Source of the DNA: GYS-P2D sp964414425
GTDB taxonomy: Bacteria > Bacteroidota > Bacteroidia > Chitinophagales > Saprospiraceae
Length of the DNA stretch: 31,912 nt
Assembly: GCA_964414425.1 (NCBI GenBank)
Contig: CAYPWL010000036.1
Location: 1-31,912, forward strand
Reading direction: 5' to 3'
Under the pieces are notes generated by a model, which was given only the letters and a program-made list of their open reading frames with translations, was not told where the DNA came from and searched no databases. Positions 15,134 through 22,896 of the stretch are shown piece by piece. Positions within the stretch are counted from its first letter, which is position 1. Each line of letters starts with the position of its first letter. The translations under genes and the position numbers were made by a program.

Positions 15134-17434
15134 TTAAGCTTCCATCTTAGCTAAGACCTTCTTAAGGGTATCAGCTTTGAGGTCATCGACAGTAGCCGAG
15201 ATACCCATCTTGTTAGCGAGGGCGACTAATTCTACTTCTTTGAGCTTCTTGACATCAGCGACAGATAGGTCGGATTTGCCAAAATCGTGAATTGACTTAC
15301 CAGCTTTCGCCATCGCTCTTAAGCTATCTGGCACGGTAAATCTGTCACCAAACTTCTTAGTAAAGTCATCACACTCTGCGATGAATGTATCCATGCCTAC
15401 ATAGTCGATATATGACAAGGCACCACCAGTGTATGGCGGGAACCCCCAACCCATCAATGAGCCGATATCTCCATCTACTACTGATCTTAATACACCCTCA
15501 TCAAGACATCGATAGGCTTCCATCGCCTGGCGATGTAGGAGGCGTTTAGCCACTACTTCATTAGGCATGACATCCATCTTGCTCTTGAAGATGGTCTTAA
15601 GCTCTGGCCACAAGAATTTTTTGCCACCCTCTGGGTATTCATAAAATCCTGCACCAGCTTTCTTCCCACCACGACCTAATTCCTCGACCATTTTCTTAGT
15701 CAAGTTATAGTTGCGCTGTAGTTCTGCATTGTCCTTAAGTCGTGGATCTGACTCCATGACATGTAGTCCGAGCGTCAGCGATACTTCATCTGTAACTGCT
15801 AATGGACCTACGGGCATTCCTTTAGTCTTGGCAATATTTTCAATTACTACTGGCAGTACACCTTCTTCGAGGAGATAAGCTCCCTCAGAAGTATATGTCC
15901 CAAAGCAACGAGAAGTATAAAACCCTCTGCTATCATTGACCACGATAGGAACTTTCTTAATAGCCATCGTATAATCTATGGCTGCACCGATAGCTTTATC
16001 GTTAGTCTTCTCACCAACGATGATCTCCACGAGTGGCATCTTGTCAACTGGAGAGAAGAAGTGTATACCGATGAAGTTTTCAGGTCTGTCCGATGCCTCT
16101 GCGAGCAATGTAATCGGAATAGTAGAAGTATTAGAAGCGTAGATTTTATCCTTGGCTAAGACTACCTCAGTTTCAGCAGTAACCTTTGCTTTGAGGTCTA
16201 CATTTTCAAATACCGCCTCGATGACCATATCGCACCCTTTCACATCTTTAGGATCAGCAGTTGTCTTGATACGTGCTAACACTTCGTCAGCCTGTTCTTG
16301 AGTCATCTTGCCTCTCGATACTCTCTTCTTAAGTAGTGCTCGCGAGTAGTCTTTTCCTTTTTCTGCGCCTTCAAGGGTGACATCTTTGAGCACCACTTCT
16401 TGCTTGGCTAAGAACGCCGATACATAGGCTATACCAGCACCCATCATACCTGCTCCGAGGACTCCGAGTTTTTTGATCTCATAGTCTCCAACTCCTTGAG
16501 GCTTAGCTATCCCTTTTTTCGCAGCTTGGACTCCGAGAAATCCTGTACGGATCAAGTTTTTAGCCTCCTTGGTATTTTGAACTTGAGTGAAGTATCTCGC
16601 TTCGATTTCCAAGGCACGATCTATTTTGACTTGGATGCCATCATGGACAACACTCATGATCGCCTGTGCTGCAGGGTAATTACCGTGCGTCATCTTACGC
16701 ACATTACCTATTGCGCCCATCATGGTCTGTACACCGTTAGGTGTCATTAAACCACCACCTGGAATCTTATGCTTTTTATTATCCCATGGCTGCATCGGTG
16801 TAGGATTGTTAACGATCCATTCCTTAGCAGCTGTTATCATTTCATCTTGTGACGATGCTAAGGCATCAATCAATCCATCCTTATGGGCTTTCTGAGGATT
16901 AGCCTGGATGCCTTGTAACATGTACATCAACGCTGTTTGAAGACCCATCAAATATGGCGCCTTAGCAGTACCACCACCACCTGGTAGTAAACCTACTTGT
17001 ACCTCAGGAAATCCAATTTTGATTTTTGGATTGTCGAGGCATATTCTATGGTGGCATGCCATACATAACTCTAGTCCACCACCTAATGCTACACCATTGA
17101 TAGCAGCAACGAATGGCTTTCCGCCAGTTTCAATTGCACGCATGCCTTGATGCATTTTCATCATTGACTCCACTTGATCCTCTGCGGATCCGCTTTGCTT
17201 TTCTAATTCTCTCAAGTCGGCGCCTGCCATAAACATCCGACGACCAGATGTCAGGATTACTCCTTTGATCTTGTCATCAGCGATTGCTTTATGTGCAGTC
17301 GATAGATATTCTTCTATAAATCCATAGCTGAATAAATTAGTCGGATTGTCCTTTTGATCAATCGTAATTACCGCAATACCGTCACTATCTACTTCGTAAG
17401 TGAAGAATTTATTACTCAATGTTGTCTCTGCCAT
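15134..17434 (-). CDS. FadJ-type enoyl-CoA hydratase/3-hydroxyacyl-CoA dehydrogenase
   Basis: A 766-residue multifunctional enzyme. The crotonase domain (about 1-190) keeps both catalytic glutamates, Glu122 in GGGLELCMACH and Glu144 in GFPEVQVG, so it should hydrate 2-enoyl-CoA. The dehydrogenase part starts near 320 with the NAD-binding loop GAGMMGAG (327-334), has catalytic His458 in GIHFFSPVD, and continues through two C-terminal 3HCDH helical domains (about 505-715). The last 46 residues (721-766) form an added helix-loop-helix tail (DVKKLKEVELVALANKMGI, then DTLKKVLAKM) resembling SAP/HeH domains; this is not part of standard FadJ. It is the last gene of the operon, 33 bases after the thiolase, with a strong terminator behind it. 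It performs steps two and three of beta-oxidation in the cytoplasm. Confidence 0.95.
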   Translation of the reverse strand: MAETTLSNKFFTYEVDSDGIAVITIDQKDNPTNLFSYGFIEEYLSTAHKAIADDKIKGVILTSGRRMFMAGADLRELEKQSGSAEDQVESMMKMHQGMRAIETGGKPFVAAINGVALGGGLELCMACHHRICLDNPKIKIGFPEVQVGLLPGGGGTAKAPYLMGLQTALMYMLQGIQANPQKAHKDGLIDALASSQDEMITAAKEWIVNNPTPMQPWDNKKHKIPGGGLMTPNGVQTMMGAIGNVRKMTHGNYPAAQAIMSVVHDGIQVKIDRALEIEARYFTQVQNTKEAKNLIRTGFLGVQAAKKGIAKPQGVGDYEIKKLGVLGAGMMGAGIAYVSAFLAKQEVVLKDVTLEGAEKGKDYSRALLKKRVSRGKMTQEQADEVLARIKTTADPKDVKGCDMVIEAVFENVDLKAKVTAETEVVLAKDKIYASNTSTIPITLLAEASDRPENFIGIHFFSPVDKMPLVEIIVGEKTNDKAIGAAIDYTMAIKKVPIVVNDSRGFYTSRCFGTYTSEGAYLLEEGVLPVVIENIAKTKGMPVGPLAVTDEVSLTLGLHVMESDPRLKDNAELQRNYNLTKKMVEELGRGGKKAGAGFYEYPEGGKKFLWPELKTIFKSKMDVMPNEVVAKRLLHRQAMEAYRCLDEGVLRSVVDGDIGSLMGWGFPPYTGGALSYIDYVGMDTFIAECDDFTKKFGDRFTVPDSLRAMAKAGKSIHDFGKSDLSVADVKKLKEVELVALANKMGISATVDDLKADTLKKVLAKMEA

Positions 17435-17467
17435 TATTCTGTTCTCTTAATTGTTAGTGAGGTATGA

Positions 17468-18670
17468 TTAAACTCTTTCTATTATCGTAGCGATACCCAT
17501 ACCACCACCGATACATAATGTAATTAATCCTGTAGTCTTGTCCTGACGCTCCAACTCATCGATTAGAGTACCAACGAGCATACATCCTGTTGCTCCAAGA
17601 GGGTGTCCCAATGCGATTGCTCCACCATTGACATTTATGATGTCATGAGGCACATTGAGCTTATCCATCAATAACATAGGTACTGCAGCGAATGCCTCGT
17701 TTACTTCCCAAAGGTCTATATCCGATACTTGCATACCCGCCTTCTTAAGGGCTTTTTCAGAGGCTGGAGCTGGACCTGTCAACATGATAGTTGGATCTGT
17801 TCCATATACTGCGACAGATTTCATTATGGCACGAGGCTTCAGGTTCATAGCTTTACCTACCTCTTCGTTACCGATTAAGGCAAGCGCCGCACCGTCTACT
17901 ATTGCTGATGAGTTACCAGCGTGGTGCACGTGATTGACACGCTCGATTTCTGGATATCTATCTATGGCTACTGCATCAAATCCTGCCATCTCACCCATCA
18001 TTGCAAATGACGGCTGCAGACCAGCTAAGGTTTCCATAGTTGTGCCAGGACGGATATTTTCATCCGTGTTGAGCATAGTGACGCCATTGACATCTTTCAC
18101 TGGGATACGAGACTTGAACAGTCCTGCTTTTTCGGCAGCAGCCGCTCTCTTCTGTGATTCTACCGCAAAAGCATCCACATCCGCTCGGCTGTATCCGTAC
18201 TTACTTGCGATGAGATCCGCAGAAACCCCTTGTGGAATGGCGTGACCGGGCAATGCTACTGCTGGGTCTAACATCAATGCTCCTCCATCACTGCCCATCT
18301 TAACACGTGACATGCTCTCTACACCACCAGCAATCAACAGCTGGCTAAATCCACTCTTAACATAAGCTGAGGCTTGATTAATTGACTCTAAGCCTGAACC
18401 ACAGAATCTATTGAGCGTCACACCACATAGATGATCTCCATAACCAGACTGCTGAGCAGCTGTCTTAGCGATGTTGGCTCCTTGATCCATCACTTGGGTT
18501 ACACAACCTAAGATGACATCTTCGACCAACTCTGGATCAAAATCGTGCTTCTCTCTTAAGTCTTTTAATAATTCTGATATCAGATGTGTCGGTGTCACTG
18601 TATTCAGTGATCCTTTTTTGTTGCCTTTACCTCTGGTGGTCCTGATGGCATCATAGATATACGCTTCCAT
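17468..18670 (-). CDS. Acetyl-CoA C-acyltransferase (thiolase)
   Basis: A 400-residue thiolase with all catalytic elements: the nucleophilic Cys90 in NRFCGSG, the active-site HHAGNSS segment, His356 in GGAIALGHPLGATG and Cys386 in CIGGGMG. It cleaves 3-ketoacyl-CoA to acetyl-CoA and a shortened acyl-CoA (FadA-type role), or runs in reverse as an acetoacetyl-CoA thiolase; in this context degradation is more likely. If 2-methyl-branched chains are degraded it would release propionyl-CoA. It follows the enoyl-CoA isomerase gene by 30 bases and precedes the FadJ-type gene by 33. Length is typical. Confidence 0.95.
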   Translation of the reverse strand: MEAYIYDAIRTTRGKGNKKGSLNTVTPTHLISELLKDLREKHDFDPELVEDVILGCVTQVMDQGANIAKTAAQQSGYGDHLCGVTLNRFCGSGLESINQASAYVKSGFSQLLIAGGVESMSRVKMGSDGGALMLDPAVALPGHAIPQGVSADLIASKYGYSRADVDAFAVESQKRAAAAEKAGLFKSRIPVKDVNGVTMLNTDENIRPGTTMETLAGLQPSFAMMGEMAGFDAVAIDRYPEIERVNHVHHAGNSSAIVDGAALALIGNEEVGKAMNLKPRAIMKSVAVYGTDPTIMLTGPAPASEKALKKAGMQVSDIDLWEVNEAFAAVPMLLMDKLNVPHDIINVNGGAIALGHPLGATGCMLVGTLIDELERQDKTTGLITLCIGGGMGIATIIERV

Positions 18671-18700
18671 ATTTTTGTGATTTTTTTATTTGAACAATTG

Positions 18701-19462
18701 CTATTTCTTTAAACTCGCTAAGAACATACTCATCGACTGCTTGACGAATGGGTCATCATAACCCTGTGCAATATCTTCTATCATAGGTTCTATAGGTCTA
18801 TCTACTATTTTTAATAATGCTTTACGAAAATATTCTTTGGACTTAGCATATACGGGCGAGTAGACACCAACCATTTTCTTTAGGTGTTGCTCCGCACGCT
18901 CGAGCACTTGATCTACCTCCACAGATTCATCTACTAATCCAATCTCCAAGGCTTCATCGCTACTGAATAATCTCGCTTGCTGTACGGCTTTCCACGCTGC
19001 TTTTTCTCCGAGGTGATAGGCATACACATCACTCATCATCTCTGGTATCAACATAGACAATTTAAATTCATGCATGCCGACCTTGTGTTTATCACCTTTG
19101 GCCATCACACGATAGTCGGCGCATAGGGTGATAATCGTAGCGCCCGCAGGGGCATAACCTGTAATAGCGCACACCAGTGGCTTAGGAAATCGAATCATCG
19201 TCTGTATCGCACCGAGATAGGCTCTCCAAAAGTTTTTGCCACCTTCTCGATCAGCCTGCGCCAAACTTACAATGTCAAGACCTGCACTAAAACAGTTTGG
19301 CCTACCTGCAAGGATGACCCCTTTGACTTCATCGTCTTCGCCAAGCTGACTAAAAGCCTCTATTAGGTCTCTACCCAATGGTTCATTAATAGCATTTACT
19401 TTGCCATTGTTTATTTCAACGATGGCATAATTCTTTTTCTTGATGATTTTCAATGTCTCCAT
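18701..19462 (-). CDS. Delta3,delta2-enoyl-CoA isomerase (ECI1/DCI-like crotonase)
   Basis: A 253-residue crotonase-fold protein. NCFSAGLDI (56-64) and GYAPAGATIITLCADYRVM (102-120) form the oxyanion hole and CoA pocket, and Glu132 in GMHEFKLSMLIP aligns with the single catalytic glutamate of mitochondrial delta3,delta2-enoyl-CoA isomerase (there in the sequence LNETQLG). The other glutamate used by true hydratases is replaced (AGAT in place of GGGxE). I therefore call it an isomerase, which moves cis/trans-3 double bonds to the 2-trans position so that unsaturated fatty acids can enter the hydratase step. A generic enoyl-CoA hydratase label would be less accurate. It sits 85 bases after the racemase gene and 30 before the thiolase. 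Confidence 0.85.
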   Translation of the reverse strand: METLKIIKKKNYAIVEINNGKVNAINEPLGRDLIEAFSQLGEDDEVKGVILAGRPNCFSAGLDIVSLAQADREGGKNFWRAYLGAIQTMIRFPKPLVCAITGYAPAGATIITLCADYRVMAKGDKHKVGMHEFKLSMLIPEMMSDVYAYHLGEKAAWKAVQQARLFSSDEALEIGLVDESVEVDQVLERAEQHLKKMVGVYSPVYAKSKEYFRKALLKIVDRPIEPMIEDIAQGYDDPFVKQSMSMFLASLKK

Positions 19463-19547
19463 ATGATTCTAAAATGAGCTTCACATATTAAGTAAATGCT
19501 GCCGTAGTTGCTTGATTATATTTAGCGATAAGGCTTTAGACATACAA

Positions 19548-20636
19548 TTAAGCTACCCCCCAATCCTTCAATATTTCCTCAGTATCCTGTCCTGCATATC
19601 TCGAGCCAAACCGTACTTCTGACACTGTTCGGCTAAATCTCGGTGCTGGAGCGGGCTGCTTAATGCCATCGAGATCGATGTACGTTTGACGAGCCACATT
19701 ATGAGGATGTTGTTGTGCCTCGACGAGATCCAGTACGGGAGCGAAGCATATGTCAGTACCTTCCATGATCTCACACCACTCCTCACGAGTCTTCGTTTTA
19801 AATACTTCCGCAAGCTTCTCTTTAAGTGCTGGCCATTGAGCAGGGTCTAGCTGAGATCCAAACACCTTAGGGTCTAATTGCGCCTTTTCGACCAGCTGAG
19901 CATAAAACTGGGGTTCGATGGAACCGATAGAAATATACTTCCCATCCTCAGTCTCATATACCTCATAGAAGTGTGCACCCGAATCGAGCATATTGTGACC
20001 ATGAGTGGTACTATGTAGTCCCAAGCCGTGCAGTGTGTTGAATATGGACATCAAGACTGCCGAACCATCTGTCATTGCTGCATCTATAACTTGACCTATA
20101 CCAGACTTCTGCACCTCAACTAATGCCGCCAATATACCTGTTACTAAGAACATAGCGCCACCGCCGTAATCACCAACAAGATTAAGTGGAGGTACAGGCT
20201 TAGAGCCGCTCCTGCCGATGCCTCTGAGAGCGCCGGTCAGTGAGATATAATTGATGTCATGACCTGCAGCATGTGACAAAGGGCCATATTGACCCCAGCC
20301 GGTCATGCGGCCTATGATTAGTTTGGGATTTCTCGCATGTAAGACCTCGGGGCCTATCCCCAAGCGCTCAATGACGCCAGGGCGAAACCCTTCGAAGAGG
20401 ACATCTGCCTTCTCTACTAATCGCAATAGCGTATCGATTTCAGCGCTGTCCTTGAGATTTAGGGCAATGGATTTTTTGCCTCGCCTGTTGCAGTCTGGGG
20501 CAGCTTGCTGGTTAGGATCAGCTTTGCGTTCTACCAGGATGACTTCCGCACCTAAATCTGCGAATACCATACCTGCGAATGGCCCAGGACCGAGGCCCGC
20601 TATTTCGATTATCTTAAATCCTGCTAATGGTCCCAT
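19548..20636 (-). CDS. Alpha-methylacyl-CoA racemase (CaiB/BaiF family)
   Basis: A 362-residue class III CoA-transferase-fold protein. The N-terminus (LAGFKIIEIAGLGPGPFAGM) and GWGQYGPLSHAAGHDINY are typical of alpha-methylacyl-CoA racemase. His126 (AGHDINY), Asp156 (LVGDYGGG) and Glu241 (GSIEPQFY) coincide, even in numbering, with the catalytic residues of the Mycobacterium tuberculosis enzyme MCR. True CaiB-type transferases use an aspartate in a different environment. The enzyme interconverts (2R)- and (2S)-2-methylacyl-CoA, needed because acyl-CoA dehydrogenases take only the S form, and thus lets methyl-branched chains enter beta-oxidation. It is 15 bases downstream of the PaaG-type gene, so co-transcription is near certain. 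Confidence 0.93.
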   Translation of the reverse strand: MGPLAGFKIIEIAGLGPGPFAGMVFADLGAEVILVERKADPNQQAAPDCNRRGKKSIALNLKDSAEIDTLLRLVEKADVLFEGFRPGVIERLGIGPEVLHARNPKLIIGRMTGWGQYGPLSHAAGHDINYISLTGALRGIGRSGSKPVPPLNLVGDYGGGAMFLVTGILAALVEVQKSGIGQVIDAAMTDGSAVLMSIFNTLHGLGLHSTTHGHNMLDSGAHFYEVYETEDGKYISIGSIEPQFYAQLVEKAQLDPKVFGSQLDPAQWPALKEKLAEVFKTKTREEWCEIMEGTDICFAPVLDLVEAQQHPHNVARQTYIDLDGIKQPAPAPRFSRTVSEVRFGSRYAGQDTEEILKDWGVA

Positions 20637-20651
20637 AGTTTGTGTTCTGTA

Positions 20652-21458
20652 TTATTTACCGATGAACTTAGGCTTGCGCTTTTCTCCAAAGGCCATACAG
20701 CCCTCGGCAAAATCCATAGAGCCGCAGCAGACCTTTTGTAGGCTTGCTTCCAGTTGTAAATGTCTTTGCAAGGAGTTTTCATGAGTTTGATTCATCGCAA
20801 TCTTGAGTGATCTAATGCCAAGAGTAGGGCCATTTGAGAGCCTTGTCGCCAGGGCTTGTGCAGTTGCCATAAGCTCGTCGTCAGGCACACATTTCCAGAT
20901 CATACCCCAATCTTCAGCTTGCTGAGCTTTGATTTTTTCACCAGTTAGAAACATACCCATTGCTCTGGCTGTGGTTGTCAGACGGGGTAGTAACCATGTG
21001 GCACCACCATCGGGCACAATACCGAGATTGGGAACGAATACCTGTATAAAACTCGCCGACTCTGCAGCAAATACCATATCACAGCATAGTGCAAGAGATA
21101 CGCCATAGCCAGCTGTCACACCGTTAACTGCTGCTATCACTGGCTTGTCCATCTCATGGATGGTCTGTATAATTGGATTATAATATTGGGTCATACCCTG
21201 ATAGGCGCGCTCACCCTGTTGCAATAGAGCATCTGTATTCTTCTCAGGAGCGTTAGAAATATCGGCTCCAGCGCAGAATGCTTTGCCTGCTCCTGATATC
21301 AACACTACTTTGACGGAGTCATCTGCCGCAGATTTAATCACGCAATCGTGCAGTTCGACCAGTATGTCCTTTCCAAGAGCATTGTATCGTTCAGGTTTAT
21401 TAAGTATGATGGTGGCAACACCATCCTCGATCTTATATTTTACTGTAGAGTAAGCCAT
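20652..21458 (-). CDS. PaaG-type enoyl-CoA isomerase/hydratase
   Basis: The frame runs to 21539, but the ATG at 21458 matches where this family starts (AYSTVKYKIEDGVATIILN), giving 268 residues. The crotonase fold is clear: FCAGADIS at 61-68 and NGVTAGYGVSLALCCD at 112-127. Both glutamates of hydratases are absent (a Ser in AGYGVSLAL; an Asn in FVPNLGIVPDGG), but Asp150 in IVPDGG matches the single acid of PaaG (IPDSGG), and WLLPRL follows as in PaaG. The enzyme is therefore more likely a double-bond isomerase of PaaG type than a hydratase. There are no other phenylacetate genes nearby, so a role with unsaturated acyl-CoAs is more likely. A 166-base gap containing a 19-bp hairpin separates it from the acyl-CoA dehydrogenase gene. 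Confidence 0.85.
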   Translation of the reverse strand: MAYSTVKYKIEDGVATIILNKPERYNALGKDILVELHDCVIKSAADDSVKVVLISGAGKAFCAGADISNAPEKNTDALLQQGERAYQGMTQYYNPIIQTIHEMDKPVIAAVNGVTAGYGVSLALCCDMVFAAESASFIQVFVPNLGIVPDGGATWLLPRLTTTARAMGMFLTGEKIKAQQAEDWGMIWKCVPDDELMATAQALATRLSNGPTLGIRSLKIAMNQTHENSLQRHLQLEASLQKVCCGSMDFAEGCMAFGEKRKPKFIGK

Positions 21459-21553
21459 GTGTATCTGTTTTGTGAGCATTGTATGACAGTCTGTGAATGT
21501 ATATATCTCACAACCATAATGATTGACCTGAGCGGGCAATTAATTTACACTCC

Positions 21554-21598
21554 AGCATACTGTTTTCAATAATGCATGGTTATTGAAAACAGTATGCT
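21554..21598. repeat. Perfect 19-bp inverted repeat between operon genes
   Basis: Arms at 21554-21572 (AGCATACTGTTTTCAATAA) and 21580-21598 are exact reverse complements around the 7-base loop TGCATGG. On the minus strand the hairpin begins 27 bases after the acyl-CoA dehydrogenase stop and ends 96 bases before the next start codon. No T-run follows on the minus strand, so it is not a standard terminator. It may cap and stabilise the upstream mRNA segment, attenuate transcription, or serve as a protein-binding site. Confidence 0.9.
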
Positions 21599-21624
21599 AC
21601 CAGAGAAGCGTGTGTTATAGTACT

Positions 21625-22767
21625 CTATAGCCCCAGTGAACGCCCGATAATCTCTCGCATGATCTCGTTGGTTCCCCCGAGGATACGCATGATACGGTTA
21701 CCCGCATAGGCCTTGGCGATTGGATACTCCCACATAAATCCTGCACCACCGTGTAGTTGTAGACATTGATCGATGACTCGATCCGAAAGTTCTGTAGTCC
21801 AGTATTTGGCCATGGCTGCTTTTTCATTGGTCAATTTACCTTCGTTTAGCTCCATGATACAGTCATCGATGAATCCTCTGCCGATCGTTATCTCTGTTTG
21901 TATTTCGGCCATTCGGAAACGAGAATTTTGAAACTTCCCGATCGGTTTGCCAAATGCTTTTCTCTCTTTTATGAATGTAAGGGTGTCCTCAAAAGCTTTT
22001 TCAGCAATTGCCACGGCACCAACTGCTATGGACAAGCGCTCTTGAGGTAAGTTGTGCATGAGATAATAAAAGCCTTTTCCCTCTTCTCCAAGGAGATTTT
22101 TGACTGGCACTTTTACATCTTCAAAAAACAACTCAGCAGTATCTTGGGCCTTCAAGCCGATTTTTTCAAGATTTTTCCCTCTTTCAAAGCCTTCCATTCC
22201 TCGCTCAACAATGAGTATGCTGATACCTCCATGTCCAGCTTCAGGATCGGTTTTACAACAAACTAATACTATGTCGCTATGGATACCATTAGTAATGTAG
22301 GTTTTGGCGCCATTGAGGACATAGTGGTCTCCATTTTTGACCGCAGAGGTTCTCATGCCAGCTAAATCACTTCCTGCATCTGGCTCAGTCATAGCAATGG
22401 CAGTGATGATCTCTCCAGATATGATCCCTGGCAACCATTTATCCTTTTGTTCTTTGGTAAAATACTTTTCAAAATATGGAGCCATGATATCATTTTGCAG
22501 GGTGAATCCAGGTCCATCAATGCCTAATTTTATCATCTCCTCTTGGAGGATTGTATTGTACCTAAAATCTTGAAGCCCAAGGCCACCATATTCCTCTGGC
22601 ATATCCATGCATAAGAAGCCCATAGCGCCTGCCTTAGTCCAGATATCGCGATCAACGATGCCTGCCTTTTCCCATTTCTCCGTGTGAGGCACGGCCTCTT
22701 TCACCAAAAAGTCTTTAACCGTTTTTTGAAACATGAGGTGTTCCTCGGTAAGTATTTTTTTATCCAT
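21625..22767 (-). CDS. Acyl-CoA dehydrogenase, long-chain (LCAD) type
   Basis: A 380-residue flavoenzyme catalysing the first step of beta-oxidation. FAD and substrate motifs include AMTEPDAGSD (125-134), NGAKTYITNG (152-161), QERLSIA around 242-248 and LHGGAGFMWEYPIAKAY near the C-terminus. The usual catalytic glutamate of medium-chain enzymes (xYEGT) is replaced by Gly in RILGGTNEI, while Glu243 in PQERLS stands where long-chain and isovaleryl-CoA dehydrogenases have theirs, so long-chain or branched substrates are favoured. It is the first gene of the operon; the divergent GntP-type gene starts 129 bases away, so this short gap must hold both promoters. The ETF partner is not encoded in the window. 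Confidence 0.95.
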   Translation of the reverse strand: MDKKILTEEHLMFQKTVKDFLVKEAVPHTEKWEKAGIVDRDIWTKAGAMGFLCMDMPEEYGGLGLQDFRYNTILQEEMIKLGIDGPGFTLQNDIMAPYFEKYFTKEQKDKWLPGIISGEIITAIAMTEPDAGSDLAGMRTSAVKNGDHYVLNGAKTYITNGIHSDIVLVCCKTDPEAGHGGISILIVERGMEGFERGKNLEKIGLKAQDTAELFFEDVKVPVKNLLGEEGKGFYYLMHNLPQERLSIAVGAVAIAEKAFEDTLTFIKERKAFGKPIGKFQNSRFRMAEIQTEITIGRGFIDDCIMELNEGKLTNEKAAMAKYWTTELSDRVIDQCLQLHGGAGFMWEYPIAKAYAGNRIMRILGGTNEIMREIIGRSLGL

Positions 22768-22896
22768 TGTTGATCAATTAATATTTCGATAATAAGCTCA
22801 AAATAGAATTTTCAGTATCAGAAAATTGTCGTATTGTTCAATTGTATTTGGCGAATTCAGCACATTTATTTAACACTCAGCCAGATCCAATCGTCT

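Noticed and set aside
20305..20784. Plus-strand frame of 159 codons
   Set aside because: It is antisense to the racemase and PaaG-type genes, both supported by catalytic residues.
20652..21458. Phenylacetate degradation gene (paaG proper)
   Set aside because: No paaABCDE, paaZ, paaJ or paaK gene is nearby; only the active site is PaaG-like, so the pathway label is not supported.
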